Made by a program: the position numbers and the translations under genes
The notes under the pieces: model-generated
What the model was told of the DNA's origin: nothing
The model's input: only the letters and a program-made list of their open reading frames with translations
The model's database searches: none
Part shown: piece after piece, positions 8,191-16,832 of the stretch
Layout: each line of letters begins with the position of its first letter
How positions within the stretch are numbered: the stretch's first letter is position 1
NCBI GenBank assembly: GCA_040507985.1
Contig: JBEVNR010000003.1
Location: 1-36,655 of the forward strand
DNA from: JBEVNR01 sp040507985
GTDB taxonomy: Bacteria > Pseudomonadota > Alphaproteobacteria > Rickettsiales > UBA6187
Direction of reading: 5' to 3'
Length of the DNA: 36,655 bases

Positions 8191-9744
8191 TTAACCTTGC
8201 AAGACGTCGCACGTGGAATGCGGGGCGGATGCGCATAACTCTTCCCGGTCACGACGGATCATTTGCGCCGTTTTCGACGACGACAGCCCCATTTCTTGGT
8301 ATAAACCCAAAGATTTTTGCCAAAACTCCTTGGCGCCGGCAATGTCGCCGAGCCGTTTATGGAGCCTTCCTAAAGCATCGTATTGGTGGGCCATGCCTGC
8401 CTTGCTTCCGATTTTCTCACTTAGCGCCAGCGCCGTTTCGAAATATTCCTTCGCCTTGCTTAACTCGCCGTACGTGCGATAAACAAGCCCCAAATTGCCG
8501 TATTGTAAGGCCATGCCTTCCTTGCTTCCGAGCTCCTTAGTTAGCGCCAGAGCCATTTGAAAATATTCCTTCGCCTTGCTTAACTCGCCGTACGTGTGAT
8601 AAACAAGCCCCAAATTGCCGTATTGGTTGGCCATGCCTTCCTTGCTTCCGAGCTCCACATTTAGCGCCAGCGCCGTTTGGAAATGCTCCTCCGCCTTTTC
8701 CCACTCGTCGTATGTACCATAAACAATCCCCAAATTGTTATAAGCTGCACTCATGCCTGCCTTGTTTCCAAGTTCCTGACTTAGCGCCAGCGCCGTTTCG
8801 AAATATTCCTTCGCCTTATCCAACTCGCCGCGCGTGCGACAAATAGTTCCTAAATTACAGTAGTCCGCAGCCATGCCTTCCTTCAGGCCGAGTTCCGTAT
8901 TTAGCGCCAGCGACTTGCGGTGATATTCCGTCGACTTCCGCAAGTCGCCGTGCGTGCCATAAACACGCCCCAAATTGCAATACTCCAGAGCCATGCCTAC
9001 CTTGCTTCCGATTTTTTCACTTAGCGCCAGCGCCATTTCGGAATATTCCTTCGCTTTCTCCAATTCGCCGCGCGTAAGATAAATAACTCCCAACATGCCG
9101 TAAGCTTCAGGTATATATATGCTGTCGGCGCTCTTTCGCAGCAATCTTTTATAGAGAAATTCCGCTTTTTCAAGTTGTCCGACCCTTACGTACACGTGAC
9201 CTAAGGCAGTATGGGCCTCAAAATTATTCGGGTCGTAACGTAGCGCCTCTTCATACGCGTCTTGGGCTTTTGGGGTTTCGTATTTGTTCCAATGAAGGGC
9301 GCCGCGCAAGGCCAAGGCGCGGGAAATCGTGACGTTGCCGGGATCCTGCATTTTCTTGCGGGCGGTGATGAACGTATCCAGATCCGCCACGCCACGCGTC
9401 TTATTCAAGCCCTCGACTACGCCACGCAGCGTGATGCTACCGTCCGATTCGGCCGCTTTAAGCGCGTCTTCCAGCGATTTTATTTTTGCCTTGTCGTGGG
9501 GATCGCCGTAAATATTAGTAATATTATGAATCACCCTGTTGTCGACGGCGTTTCCGTCGCCTATGATTTTGTCCCTGACTACGGTCTCGCTTGGCGCCGC
9601 GACGCCGCCCATAGGGCTTGGTTGGAGAGCGGAAAGAGGTTTTTTCCTAAATAACGTCGCCGTGCCTATTGCGGCCGCCACTCCGCTCGCCACGGTTGCG
9701 ACATACGCCAATTTTTCCCAATCAATTCCATCAAGCCATGTCAT
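8191..9744 (-). CDS. membrane-anchored tetratricopeptide repeat protein
   Basis: A 517-residue protein with three parts. Near the N-terminus one hydrophobic segment (LAYVATVASGVAAAIGTATLF, about residues 12-32) could anchor it in the membrane. A linker contains GDGNAVDNRVIHNITNIYGD. TPRs then occupy roughly residues 125-480. The last seven TPR units are exactly 40 residues each, of the Clr/kinesin-light-chain type, with pattern YGNLGLVY-TYGELSKAKEYF-ALAL-ELGSKEGMA. Such arrays usually scaffold protein complexes. The promoter at 9786-9814 suggests it is transcribed separately from the large repeat gene upstream. The DUF2786 gene follows with essentially no gap. No catalytic domain is seen, and the partner is unknown. 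Confidence 0.85.
   Translation of the reverse strand: MTWLDGIDWEKLAYVATVASGVAAAIGTATLFRKKPLSALQPSPMGGVAAPSETVVRDKIIGDGNAVDNRVIHNITNIYGDPHDKAKIKSLEDALKAAESDGSITLRGVVEGLNKTRGVADLDTFITARKKMQDPGNVTISRALALRGALHWNKYETPKAQDAYEEALRYDPNNFEAHTALGHVYVRVGQLEKAEFLYKRLLRKSADSIYIPEAYGMLGVIYLTRGELEKAKEYSEMALALSEKIGSKVGMALEYCNLGRVYGTHGDLRKSTEYHRKSLALNTELGLKEGMAADYCNLGTICRTRGELDKAKEYFETALALSQELGNKAGMSAAYNNLGIVYGTYDEWEKAEEHFQTALALNVELGSKEGMANQYGNLGLVYHTYGELSKAKEYFQMALALTKELGSKEGMALQYGNLGLVYRTYGELSKAKEYFETALALSEKIGSKAGMAHQYDALGRLHKRLGDIAGAKEFWQKSLGLYQEMGLSSSKTAQMIRRDREELCASAPHSTCDVLQG
8345..9110 (-). repeat. in-frame tandem array of ~120-bp TPR units
   Basis: The TPR gene shows a 120-base period on the DNA level. 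Blocks such as AACTCGCCGTACGTG, CCCCAAATTGCCGTATT and TTAGCGCCAG recur at exact 120-base offsets. Units around 8461-8580 and 8581-8700 are the most alike, so they look recently duplicated. Copy number is likely to vary between strains by slippage or recombination. Confidence 0.85.
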
Positions 9745-9785
9745 GACGCCATCATTCGGTATTTTTCATTTAAAACTATGAGATG

Positions 9786-9814
9786 ACGATACGCGCTTCT
9801 TTAATAAAGTTCAA
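9786..9814 (-). promoter_or_regulatory. sigma70-like promoter for the TPR-DUF2786 pair
   Basis: On the minus strand TTGAAC (9809-9814) and TATCGT (9786-9791) are separated by 17 bases. Each box matches consensus at 4 of 6. The predicted start near 9779 gives a 35-base leader before the ATG at 9744. Confidence 0.45.
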
Positions 9815-9856
9815 TAGACCTCTTCCATGACCGGGGGCAAAGACGCCAATTGTTAC

Positions 9857-9874
9857 TGACAAACAATTTTGTCA
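9857..9874. repeat. perfect 7-bp inverted repeat in the gap between the two repeat-protein genes
   Basis: TGACAAA, four bases CAAT, then TTTGTCA. It lies between the stop of the large repeat gene (9914) and the putative TPR promoter. No T-run follows it on the minus strand, so it is not a canonical terminator for that gene. An operator is possible. Confidence 0.45.
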
Positions 9875-9913
9875 TAAAAAAGACGGAAAGGATCAACTAT
9901 AACGCCTAACGGT

Positions 9914-12303
9914 CTAAGCCGCTTGAAGCGCATGCCCGTTGGCGTCATAAAGCGTCTCTCCCGTTTTTTTACCGTTCGCGTCGTAAGCGTAGACGATACG
10001 CGCGGCGCCGGCGTTGCGGGGTTTGCCGTCGGCGCCGTAATATAACCGTTCGATTTGCCGGCGGCGATCGTCGTACAGCGCCACCGAACGGGCATATTGA
10101 CGAAGTTTTGAGAGGATAAGGTCGCCTTTTTCGTCAAACAGCGCGTCTTCCGTGATGTTGCCGACGGCGTCGTAGCGCAATTCGCACGAGGCGAATCCTT
10201 CCGAGGCAACAATCAGCGTGTCGTCCGGTCCGAAAAAACGCGTTCGGACGCGCCGCCCCCATCTATCGTAGGTAAATTCCGCGCGGGCGTATCCTTGGGA
10301 GGCATGGGTGACGAGCGCGCCGGAAACGTCAAAAAAACACGCCTCAATGATTTTTCCGTAAACGTCGAATTTTCCGCTGCTTGCCGCATATTTGCCGTTT
10401 TCGCATAGGGTGGGATTGTCGCGTTCGTCAAAATATTTTTCGCCCGTCGCGTTGCCGAACGCGTCGTAACTCGCCGTGAAATAGGCTCCGCTATTGTCGG
10501 TGCGAACGGGGGAACCGTCCGGTCCGAAAAAATCGGTGCGAACGAGACGCCTGCATGCGTCTCGGGTCCATTTTGCCGAAAAATATCCGTAACGGCATGA
10601 AGTCGGCTCGCCGTCCTTTCCGAAGAACCGTATCGCCGTCGCCGCTTCATCGCCGTCGCGATCCCACTCCACGGCCGCGTACCCGTTCGCGCAGAGCGCG
10701 GGATTGCCTTTTTCGTCAAAATACTCCTCCCTTATGCCGATGCCGCGCGCGTCGTATATCGTGTTAAAGGCGGCATAGCCGCTCGGAGCGAGCGCCGGCT
10801 TTCCCTCCGCGCCCTCATATTCCGTGCGAACGCATAAGCCACGGGCGTCATAGAAAAATCGGACGGTGGCATATCCGTGGGAGGAGTTCACGCGTTGGCC
10901 GTGAATGTCGTAGGTCGACGTCTCGCCCATGCCGCCTTTGGCGTCGTAACGCATCTTTACCGAGGCGTATCCGCCCGTGTGGTAGATGGGTTTGCCGTCG
11001 ACCCCTAAAAAGCGTTTTTCCGTGGGACGACCGTAGGCGTCGTAGGAGACGAGCGATACGGCGTAGCCTTCCATATGGAAGGCGGGCGTGCCGTCCGGCG
11101 CGAGAAAATATTCCTTTACGACGTTTCCGCGATCGTCATATTCCGAAAGATTATGCGCGTATCCGCCCTTATGCAGCATCGGCTTGCCGTCGACGTCAAA
11201 ATACGAGATTTTGACGACGTTGCCCTTGGCGTCGTATTCCTGCGTCATCGTCGAATAGCCGAGAGACCGCATGGTCGGCTTTTCGTTTTTGTCAAGCGCC
11301 GAGACGGAGGTGACGTTGCCGGCCGAATCGTAGGCGAACCTTAATATGGCGTGGCCTTCCTTCGTTGCCGTCAAAACGTCGCGCGTATCGTAGAACCGTC
11401 TTTCCTCTACGTTCCCCAATCGGTTATAGCGATACGTCGCCCGCGCGTATCCGTCGGCATGGAAGGTTGGCGCTCGGCTTTCGTTAAAGAACCGTTCGTT
11501 GATCACGTTTCCGTCGCCGTCATGATCGACGACGACGACGGCATACCCGTCTTTTACCGACGCCGGCCGGTTGTTCGCGGCGTAGTAGCGCCGCTCCACT
11601 TCCCTTCCGCCTTCGTCCACGTCGCATTCCATGCGCGCGTACCCTTCCTTACATGGGGCGAGCCGGCCGCCGACGTCGCGATGGCGTTGCCCGATGAGAC
11701 GCCCTTCCGCATCGTAGGCATATTCTATCGACGCATATCCTTCGTAATGCGAGGTCGGGCGTCCGTCCGCGTCGAAATAGCTAAGTTTCGTCACGTTGCC
11801 GCAATCGTCATATTCTATCCGCGTCTCCGCATAGCCTTCGCGACAACAGGTCGGGCGGCCCGCGACGTCGCAATATTGCGTGCCGACGCGATTGCCGCGC
11901 GCGTCGAACGTTGCTTTAATCCGAGCGTAACCGTCCTTTCGGGTCGTCAATCTTCCTTCGCAGTCGTATGAAAGCGTTTCACGCGTATTGCCTGTGGCGT
12001 CGTAGCGCCATTCGGTTTCGGCGACGCCTTCGGGAGCGAGGATTTTTTCGCCGACGGCGTCGATAAAAGTGCGGCGCACGAGATTGCCGTCTTCGCCGTA
12101 CGTCAAACGCGTTTCGCATATGCCCGTTTTGTCCGGAACGAATTTTCCGTCGGCGTCCACGCAGAAGATCGTTTGCACGAAGCCGTTCGCGTCATAGGCG
12201 TAGCGCTTGCCGAAACACCCCTCGCTATCGGACGTCGGCATGCCGTAGGCGTTATGGAACATGCGCGCGACGGTACGCCCCTCGCGGTTAAATTCGAGCG
12301 TAT
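9914..12303 (-). repeat. about 25 tandem 96-bp (32-residue) YD-like repeat units
   Basis: Reading the protein, YD or equivalent recurs every 32 residues, with a Gly five residues later, an aromatic-D plus DGKP-type turn in the middle and a GYA motif near the end. At DNA level the units have diverged (different Cys, Gly and Lys content), unlike the near-identical TPR units next door. This suggests an old array. The last unit ends at the stop codon with no extra domain. Confidence 0.85.
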
Positions 12304-13513
12304 ATTCCGTAATGTCGGCTTTGGTCTGTTGCCACAATCCCTTTACGTCGAGGGGCTTTATGTTAAGGGGAGCGTTGTTTAGCGTTCTTGCGCCGCTGCG
12401 CGCCGTGCCGACCTTGACGCGCGCGAAGACCGGCGTGCCGTTTTTATAGTCGAACTGATAGGAAAACGTCGCGAGACGTTCCTGCTTGTCGTTAAAAAGA
12501 CGCACTTCGCTAAGCTCCGTTCCTTCCTCGACGACGCGATAGTAAAACTTCCATTCGGCCGCGTCGGTATGCCAACGTTCCTCCAGCGTCCGAAGATTAT
12601 GGTAAACGTTCGGCTTGCTCCCCCCTTTCACGCGACGCATAAGGTAGGGCAGCGCGCCTCGACGGCGAATTTCATAGGCGCAATTGCGTTTTTGCGCTTC
12701 CTCCGGCGTCATTTCCCCAACGCCGACGGGAATATCGTTATGCATGACGTAATGGCGGTAAAACGCAATCGTTTCGCGCGATTGTTCCGCCTCCCTTCGG
12801 ACGGCCTCGTGAATGTCTTGAATCCGGAGGGAATCTTCCCGTTGGCGCGCCTCGATGCGCTCGACGCCGCCGGCCACGCCGTCCAGCGCGCGGCGGAGCG
12901 CCGCCGTTTCCGGCAGGATTTTTTCGGCCCCTTCGTAGATGCGTCCAAGAAAATCAACGACGAACGGACGGTACGCGGCGTCGTTTTCGCTCAAGGCCGA
13001 CAAAAACTCCTCCCGCAACCGGCGACTAAAGGCGTCGCTCTCCTCCAAAAACCGGCGAAAATTTTCGGGAACGGAATATTCCGCGCCGAAACGTCCGGTG
13101 TGGCGAAAAGAGAGGTATTTTTCCAATACGGCAATGACGGCGGCGGCGTACTCCTCCGGGTTTTCCGGAGAAAGGCGGCGCATATGTTCGGCGGAGTTCG
13201 ACGACGCGAAGGCGTGGGCGCAATAGCGCAAAAACTCCTTTTGCGCGTCGGGAGAGGCAAGCCCTTGCGGCGCGTGCCGCAAGAAGATGCGCGCCCGTTC
13301 GCGTTCCGTCGCGGATATCGCCTCTCCCCATACTGCCATCGAGCGGACCAGCGCGCGGCACAGCGCCGTCGAAAACGTGACGGCCAATTGCCCGTCAAGC
13401 GTCGGTCGTTCTTTTTTCTTTGTGACTATCTCCCATGTGCGCACGCCGGAGGCGATGAGCGCCTCGGCGCCGATTGACAGCAATAGCTCGGAGAAAACGG
13501 ACGCCGGATCCAT
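9914..13513 (-). CDS. giant YD-like 32-residue repeat protein with helical N-terminal domain
   Basis: A 1199-residue protein. Residues 1 to about 250 are mostly helical and charged, with one short hydrophobic stretch near the start (LLLSIGAEALIASGV) and no clear signal peptide. A middle domain (about 290-400) contains YEIRRRGALPYLMRRVKGGSK and ends in beta-rich sequence. From about residue 404 to the end the protein is built from about 25 units of 32 residues. The rough consensus is YDARGNVV, a YFD-DGKP turn, then EGYA. The YD-G and D-DGKP elements resemble RHS/YD repeats. However, there is no RHS core motif, no autoprotease and no C-terminal toxin: the array runs to the stop. It is the first gene of the accessory block ahead of the TPR protein. 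Function unknown. Confidence 0.85.
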   Translation of the reverse strand: MDPASVFSELLLSIGAEALIASGVRTWEIVTKKKERPTLDGQLAVTFSTALCRALVRSMAVWGEAISATERERARIFLRHAPQGLASPDAQKEFLRYCAHAFASSNSAEHMRRLSPENPEEYAAAVIAVLEKYLSFRHTGRFGAEYSVPENFRRFLEESDAFSRRLREEFLSALSENDAAYRPFVVDFLGRIYEGAEKILPETAALRRALDGVAGGVERIEARQREDSLRIQDIHEAVRREAEQSRETIAFYRHYVMHNDIPVGVGEMTPEEAQKRNCAYEIRRRGALPYLMRRVKGGSKPNVYHNLRTLEERWHTDAAEWKFYYRVVEEGTELSEVRLFNDKQERLATFSYQFDYKNGTPVFARVKVGTARSGARTLNNAPLNIKPLDVKGLWQQTKADITEYTLEFNREGRTVARMFHNAYGMPTSDSEGCFGKRYAYDANGFVQTIFCVDADGKFVPDKTGICETRLTYGEDGNLVRRTFIDAVGEKILAPEGVAETEWRYDATGNTRETLSYDCEGRLTTRKDGYARIKATFDARGNRVGTQYCDVAGRPTCCREGYAETRIEYDDCGNVTKLSYFDADGRPTSHYEGYASIEYAYDAEGRLIGQRHRDVGGRLAPCKEGYARMECDVDEGGREVERRYYAANNRPASVKDGYAVVVVDHDGDGNVINERFFNESRAPTFHADGYARATYRYNRLGNVEERRFYDTRDVLTATKEGHAILRFAYDSAGNVTSVSALDKNEKPTMRSLGYSTMTQEYDAKGNVVKISYFDVDGKPMLHKGGYAHNLSEYDDRGNVVKEYFLAPDGTPAFHMEGYAVSLVSYDAYGRPTEKRFLGVDGKPIYHTGGYASVKMRYDAKGGMGETSTYDIHGQRVNSSHGYATVRFFYDARGLCVRTEYEGAEGKPALAPSGYAAFNTIYDARGIGIREEYFDEKGNPALCANGYAAVEWDRDGDEAATAIRFFGKDGEPTSCRYGYFSAKWTRDACRRLVRTDFFGPDGSPVRTDNSGAYFTASYDAFGNATGEKYFDERDNPTLCENGKYAASSGKFDVYGKIIEACFFDVSGALVTHASQGYARAEFTYDRWGRRVRTRFFGPDDTLIVASEGFASCELRYDAVGNITEDALFDEKGDLILSKLRQYARSVALYDDRRRQIERLYYGADGKPRNAGAARIVYAYDANGKKTGETLYDANGHALQAA

Positions 13514-13543
13514 GGTTGGAGGATATTGCTTATTAACAACTCA

Positions 13544-13571
13544 ATTATAAATATAATCATATACCAATCAA
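13544..13571 (-). promoter_or_regulatory. sigma70-like promoter for the giant repeat gene
   Basis: On the minus strand TTGATT (13566-13571) is followed after 16 bases by a perfect TATAAT (13544-13549). Predicted transcription starts about 24 bases before the ATG at 13513. No clear ribosome site precedes that ATG. Confidence 0.55.
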
Positions 13572-13608
13572 TTTTCCCTATCGCAACAATAACCAATTAT
13601 TTTGAGAG

Positions 13609-13634
13609 GGAGGTGCGACAATAATAGCGCCTCC
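13609..13634. other. 8-bp stem-loop in the divergent intergenic region
   Basis: GGAGGTGC pairs with GCGCCTCC (one G-U) around a 10-base AT-rich loop. It lies upstream of both the giant repeat gene and fumC. No T-run follows. A cis-regulatory role is possible but unproven. Confidence 0.3.
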
Positions 13635-13680
13635 ATTTCTAAGTGGGCCTGCCCTTAAGTATGCCCGCGCGTTTTTTACG

Positions 13681-13710
13681 TTGCGCGACGGTTTAAAACC
13701 GGGATATACG
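13681..13710 (+). promoter_or_regulatory. possible fumC promoter with a palindrome in its spacer
   Basis: TTGCGC (13681-13686) and TATACG (13705-13710) are 18 bases apart, a weak promoter match. The spacer holds CGGTTT, one base, AAACCG (13689-13701), a perfect 13-base palindrome that could bind a dimeric regulator. Confidence 0.35.
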
Positions 13711-13746
13711 TTCACTCGTGCAATTCATGTTTCATAAGGTGAATTT

Positions 13747-15171
13747 ATGTCCGCCGAACGCGCCCGCTCCTCCGTTCCTCCCTCCGCCTCCCGCGCGGAG
13801 AGCGACAGCTTCGGCGAGATATGCGTGCCTTCCGACAAATATTGGGGAGCGCAGACGCAGCGTTCGATCGGCAACTTCCCCATTTCGTGCGAAACCATGC
13901 CGGACGCGTTAATCCGGGCGTTCGGCGTGCTGAAATATTGCGCGGCTAAAACAAACGCGGAGCTAGGCGATTTAAGACCCGAGCTTGCCGACGCGATATG
14001 TCGCGCCGCGAAAGAGGTGGCGGAAGGTCGCCATGCCGACAATTTTCCGCTGGTGGTGTGGCAAACCGGCTCCGGCACCCAAACAAACATGAACGCGAAC
14101 GAAGTGATTTCCAACCGCGCCATCGAGTTGCTCGGCGGAGAGATGGGGTCGAAAAAGCCCGTCCATCCCAACGACCACGTCAATATGGGGCAATCGTCGA
14201 ACGACTCCTTCCCCACCGCCATGCATATCGCCGCCGCCATGGAGGCGCACGGGCGATTGCTTCCGGGATTGAAAAAACTGGCCGAGGCGCTCGAAAAAAA
14301 GCGGGACGCGTATAAAGACCTCGTTAAAATTGGCCGCACCCACATGCAGGACGCCACGCCGTTAACCCTGGGGCAGGAGTTTTCCGGCTACGCCGCGCAG
14401 GTGCGTTTCGGCGTCGAGCGCGTGAAGCGCGCCTTGCCGAGCGTGTATAAGTTGGCGCAAGGCGGCACCGCCGTCGGCACCGGGGTGAATTGCCGCGTCG
14501 GATTCGCCGAGAAATTCGCCTCGTGCGTCGCACGAGAAACGGGATTGCCGTTCGAGACGGCGGAAAATAAGTTCGAGGCGCTGGCGTCGCACGACGCGCT
14601 GATCGAACTGAGCGGCGCGCTGAATGTCGTCGCCGTCAGCTTAATGAAAATCGCCAACGACATTCGCCTGCTTGGCTCCGGTCCCCGCTGCGGATTGGGC
14701 GAGCTTTCTTTGCCGGAGAACGAGCCGGGATCGTCCATCATGCCGGGAAAGGTCAACCCCACCCAGTGCGAGGCCATGACCATGTGCTGCGCGCAAGTGA
14801 TGGGAAACCACGTCGCCGCCACCATCGGCGGTTCCAACGGCCATTTTGAATTAAACGTGTTTAAGCCCGTCATCGTACATAACGTGCTGCAATCCATCCG
14901 ACTGCTCGGAGACGGAGCGGCCAGCTTTGCGGAACGTTGCGTCGAAGGCGTCGAAGCAAACAAAGAGCGCGTCGAAAAATTACGCGACGAATCGCTGATG
15001 CTCGTCACGGCGCTCAACCCCCATATCGGCTACGACAACGCGGCAAAAATCGCCAAAAAAGCGCATAAGGAAGGAAGCACCCTGAAAGACGCCGCCATTT
15101 CCTTGGGTCTGCTTACCGAAGAGCAATTCGACAAATGGGTGCGGCCGGAAGACATGATCGCGCCGAAATAA
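13747..15171 (+). CDS. fumC: class II fumarate hydratase
   Basis: FumC hydrates fumarate to L-malate in the TCA cycle and needs no iron-sulfur cluster. The 474 residues carry the superfamily signature GSSIMPGKVNPTQCEA (about 332-347). They also carry GSGTQTNMNANEV, the catalytic-His segment KIGRTHMQDATPLTLGQEF and HPNDHVNMGQSSND. The family is usually about 460 residues. The extra length is a Ser/Ala-rich N-terminal tail (SAERARSSVPPSASRAES) before SDSFGEICVPSDKYWGAQTQ. AAGGTG seven bases before the ATG supports the start at 13747. No other TCA gene is adjacent. Confidence 0.97.
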   Translation: MSAERARSSVPPSASRAESDSFGEICVPSDKYWGAQTQRSIGNFPISCETMPDALIRAFGVLKYCAAKTNAELGDLRPELADAICRAAKEVAEGRHADNFPLVVWQTGSGTQTNMNANEVISNRAIELLGGEMGSKKPVHPNDHVNMGQSSNDSFPTAMHIAAAMEAHGRLLPGLKKLAEALEKKRDAYKDLVKIGRTHMQDATPLTLGQEFSGYAAQVRFGVERVKRALPSVYKLAQGGTAVGTGVNCRVGFAEKFASCVARETGLPFETAENKFEALASHDALIELSGALNVVAVSLMKIANDIRLLGSGPRCGLGELSLPENEPGSSIMPGKVNPTQCEAMTMCCAQVMGNHVAATIGGSNGHFELNVFKPVIVHNVLQSIRLLGDGAASFAERCVEGVEANKERVEKLRDESLMLVTALNPHIGYDNAAKIAKKAHKEGSTLKDAAISLGLLTEEQFDKWVRPEDMIAPK

Positions 15172-15210
15172 CCGCGCGCTCAATTTTTCTTTCGTCGGAT
15201 TTATTGCCTA

Positions 15211-15239
15211 TTTACAACAATCACGATACGGATTATAAA
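15211..15239 (+). promoter_or_regulatory. sigma70-like promoter for the 17 kDa lipoprotein gene
   Basis: TTTACA (15211-15216) and TATAAA (15234-15239) are separated by 17 bases, each 5 of 6 to consensus. The predicted transcript has a leader of about 140 bases before the ATG at 15384, which includes a strong hairpin. Confidence 0.6.
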
Positions 15240-15266
15240 CTATTATAAGGGATCGTAAAATATATG

Positions 15267-15294
15267 CGTCGCCCATAAGAAAGGTGGGGCGACG
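15267..15294 (+). other. 8-bp hairpin in the lipoprotein mRNA leader
   Basis: CGTCGCCC pairs perfectly with GGGCGACG around a 12-base loop. It lies about 20 bases into the predicted leader. The bases after it (TCCTTTACCGTC) are only weakly T-rich, so it is a doubtful terminator. It may stabilise the 5' end or regulate the gene. Confidence 0.4.
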
Positions 15295-15383
15295 TCCTTT
15301 ACCGTCTTTAACCCACAATTTTAGGAGACGCGTCGTTCGTTGGCTTTGAACCTACAAAGAGACGAGCCGGATGCGGAGTCATT

Positions 15384-15920
15384 ATGGCACTACTGAAAAA
15401 AACGTTTTCTTTCGCGTCGCTCTGCGCGGTGACGGGAACGCTTTTCCTGCAAGGATGCGCCCAACAAGGCGGCGGCGCGTATGGCGGAGGATACGGATCG
15501 GGCGGAAGCGGCAATATTTTTACCAAGGAAAATATCGGCACCGTCGCCGGCGCCGTTGGCGGAGCGTGGGTCGGCTCCAACATCGGCAAGGGTAAAGGCA
15601 ACATCGCCGCGATTGCGGCCGGCACCTTGCTGGGCGCCGCGCTCGGTAAAAATCTCGGCGCCAGCCTCGACAGCGCCGACATGGCCCGCTATAACCGCAC
15701 GTCGCAATATGCGCTGGAAAGCACGTCGACCGGCACCACGAGCAGTTGGCGCAACCCGGACAGCGGACACTCCGGCTCGATCACCCCGACCCGGACCGTT
15801 CAAAATCCCGACGGCACCTATTGCCGGGAATACACGCAAATCATTCACGTGGATGGACGCGACGTAGAAGGCCACGGCCGCGCCTGCCGCGAAGCGGACG
15901 GTTCATGGAAAATCAGTTAA
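15384..15920 (+). CDS. 17 kDa surface-antigen-type glycine-zipper lipoprotein
   Basis: A 178-residue outer-membrane lipoprotein of the rickettsial 17 kDa antigen family. The lipobox FLQGC (Cys25) follows a short hydrophobic signal. A Gly-rich linker comes next, then a glycine-zipper hairpin of two segments (GTVAGAVGGAWVGSNIGKGKG and AAIAAGTLLGAALGKNLGAS). The soluble C-terminal part contains SQYALES, SWRNPDSGHSGSITPTRT and YCREYTQIIHVDGR. These C-terminal motifs match the Rickettsia protein closely. GGAG precedes the ATG at 15384 by a normal distance. fabI follows after 21 bases. Confidence 0.9.
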   Translation: MALLKKTFSFASLCAVTGTLFLQGCAQQGGGAYGGGYGSGGSGNIFTKENIGTVAGAVGGAWVGSNIGKGKGNIAAIAAGTLLGAALGKNLGASLDSADMARYNRTSQYALESTSTGTTSSWRNPDSGHSGSITPTRTVQNPDGTYCREYTQIIHVDGRDVEGHGRACREADGSWKIS

Positions 15921-15941
15921 TCTACAATTAAGAAAGTCCCC

Positions 15942-16826
<885 letters not shown>

Positions 16827-16832
16827 CCGCTT

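Noticed and set aside
8341..9110. CRISPR array suggested by a regular 120-base period
   Set aside because: The period is in frame with 40-residue TPR units; there is no alternating short repeat and unique spacer pattern and no cas gene.
10555..13477. Several long plus-strand open frames opposite the giant repeat gene (for example 11351-11971 and 12569-13477)
   Set aside because: They mirror the strongly coding minus strand, have no family motifs and no ribosome sites, and arise from the GC-rich codon pattern.
9914..13513. Polymorphic toxin (RHS-type) with immunity gene
   Set aside because: No C-terminal toxin domain, no RHS core motif, no signal peptide, and the following TPR gene is not immunity-like.
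15267..15294. Terminator of fumC
   Set aside because: It lies about 95 bases after the stop, downstream of a new promoter, and no T-run follows.
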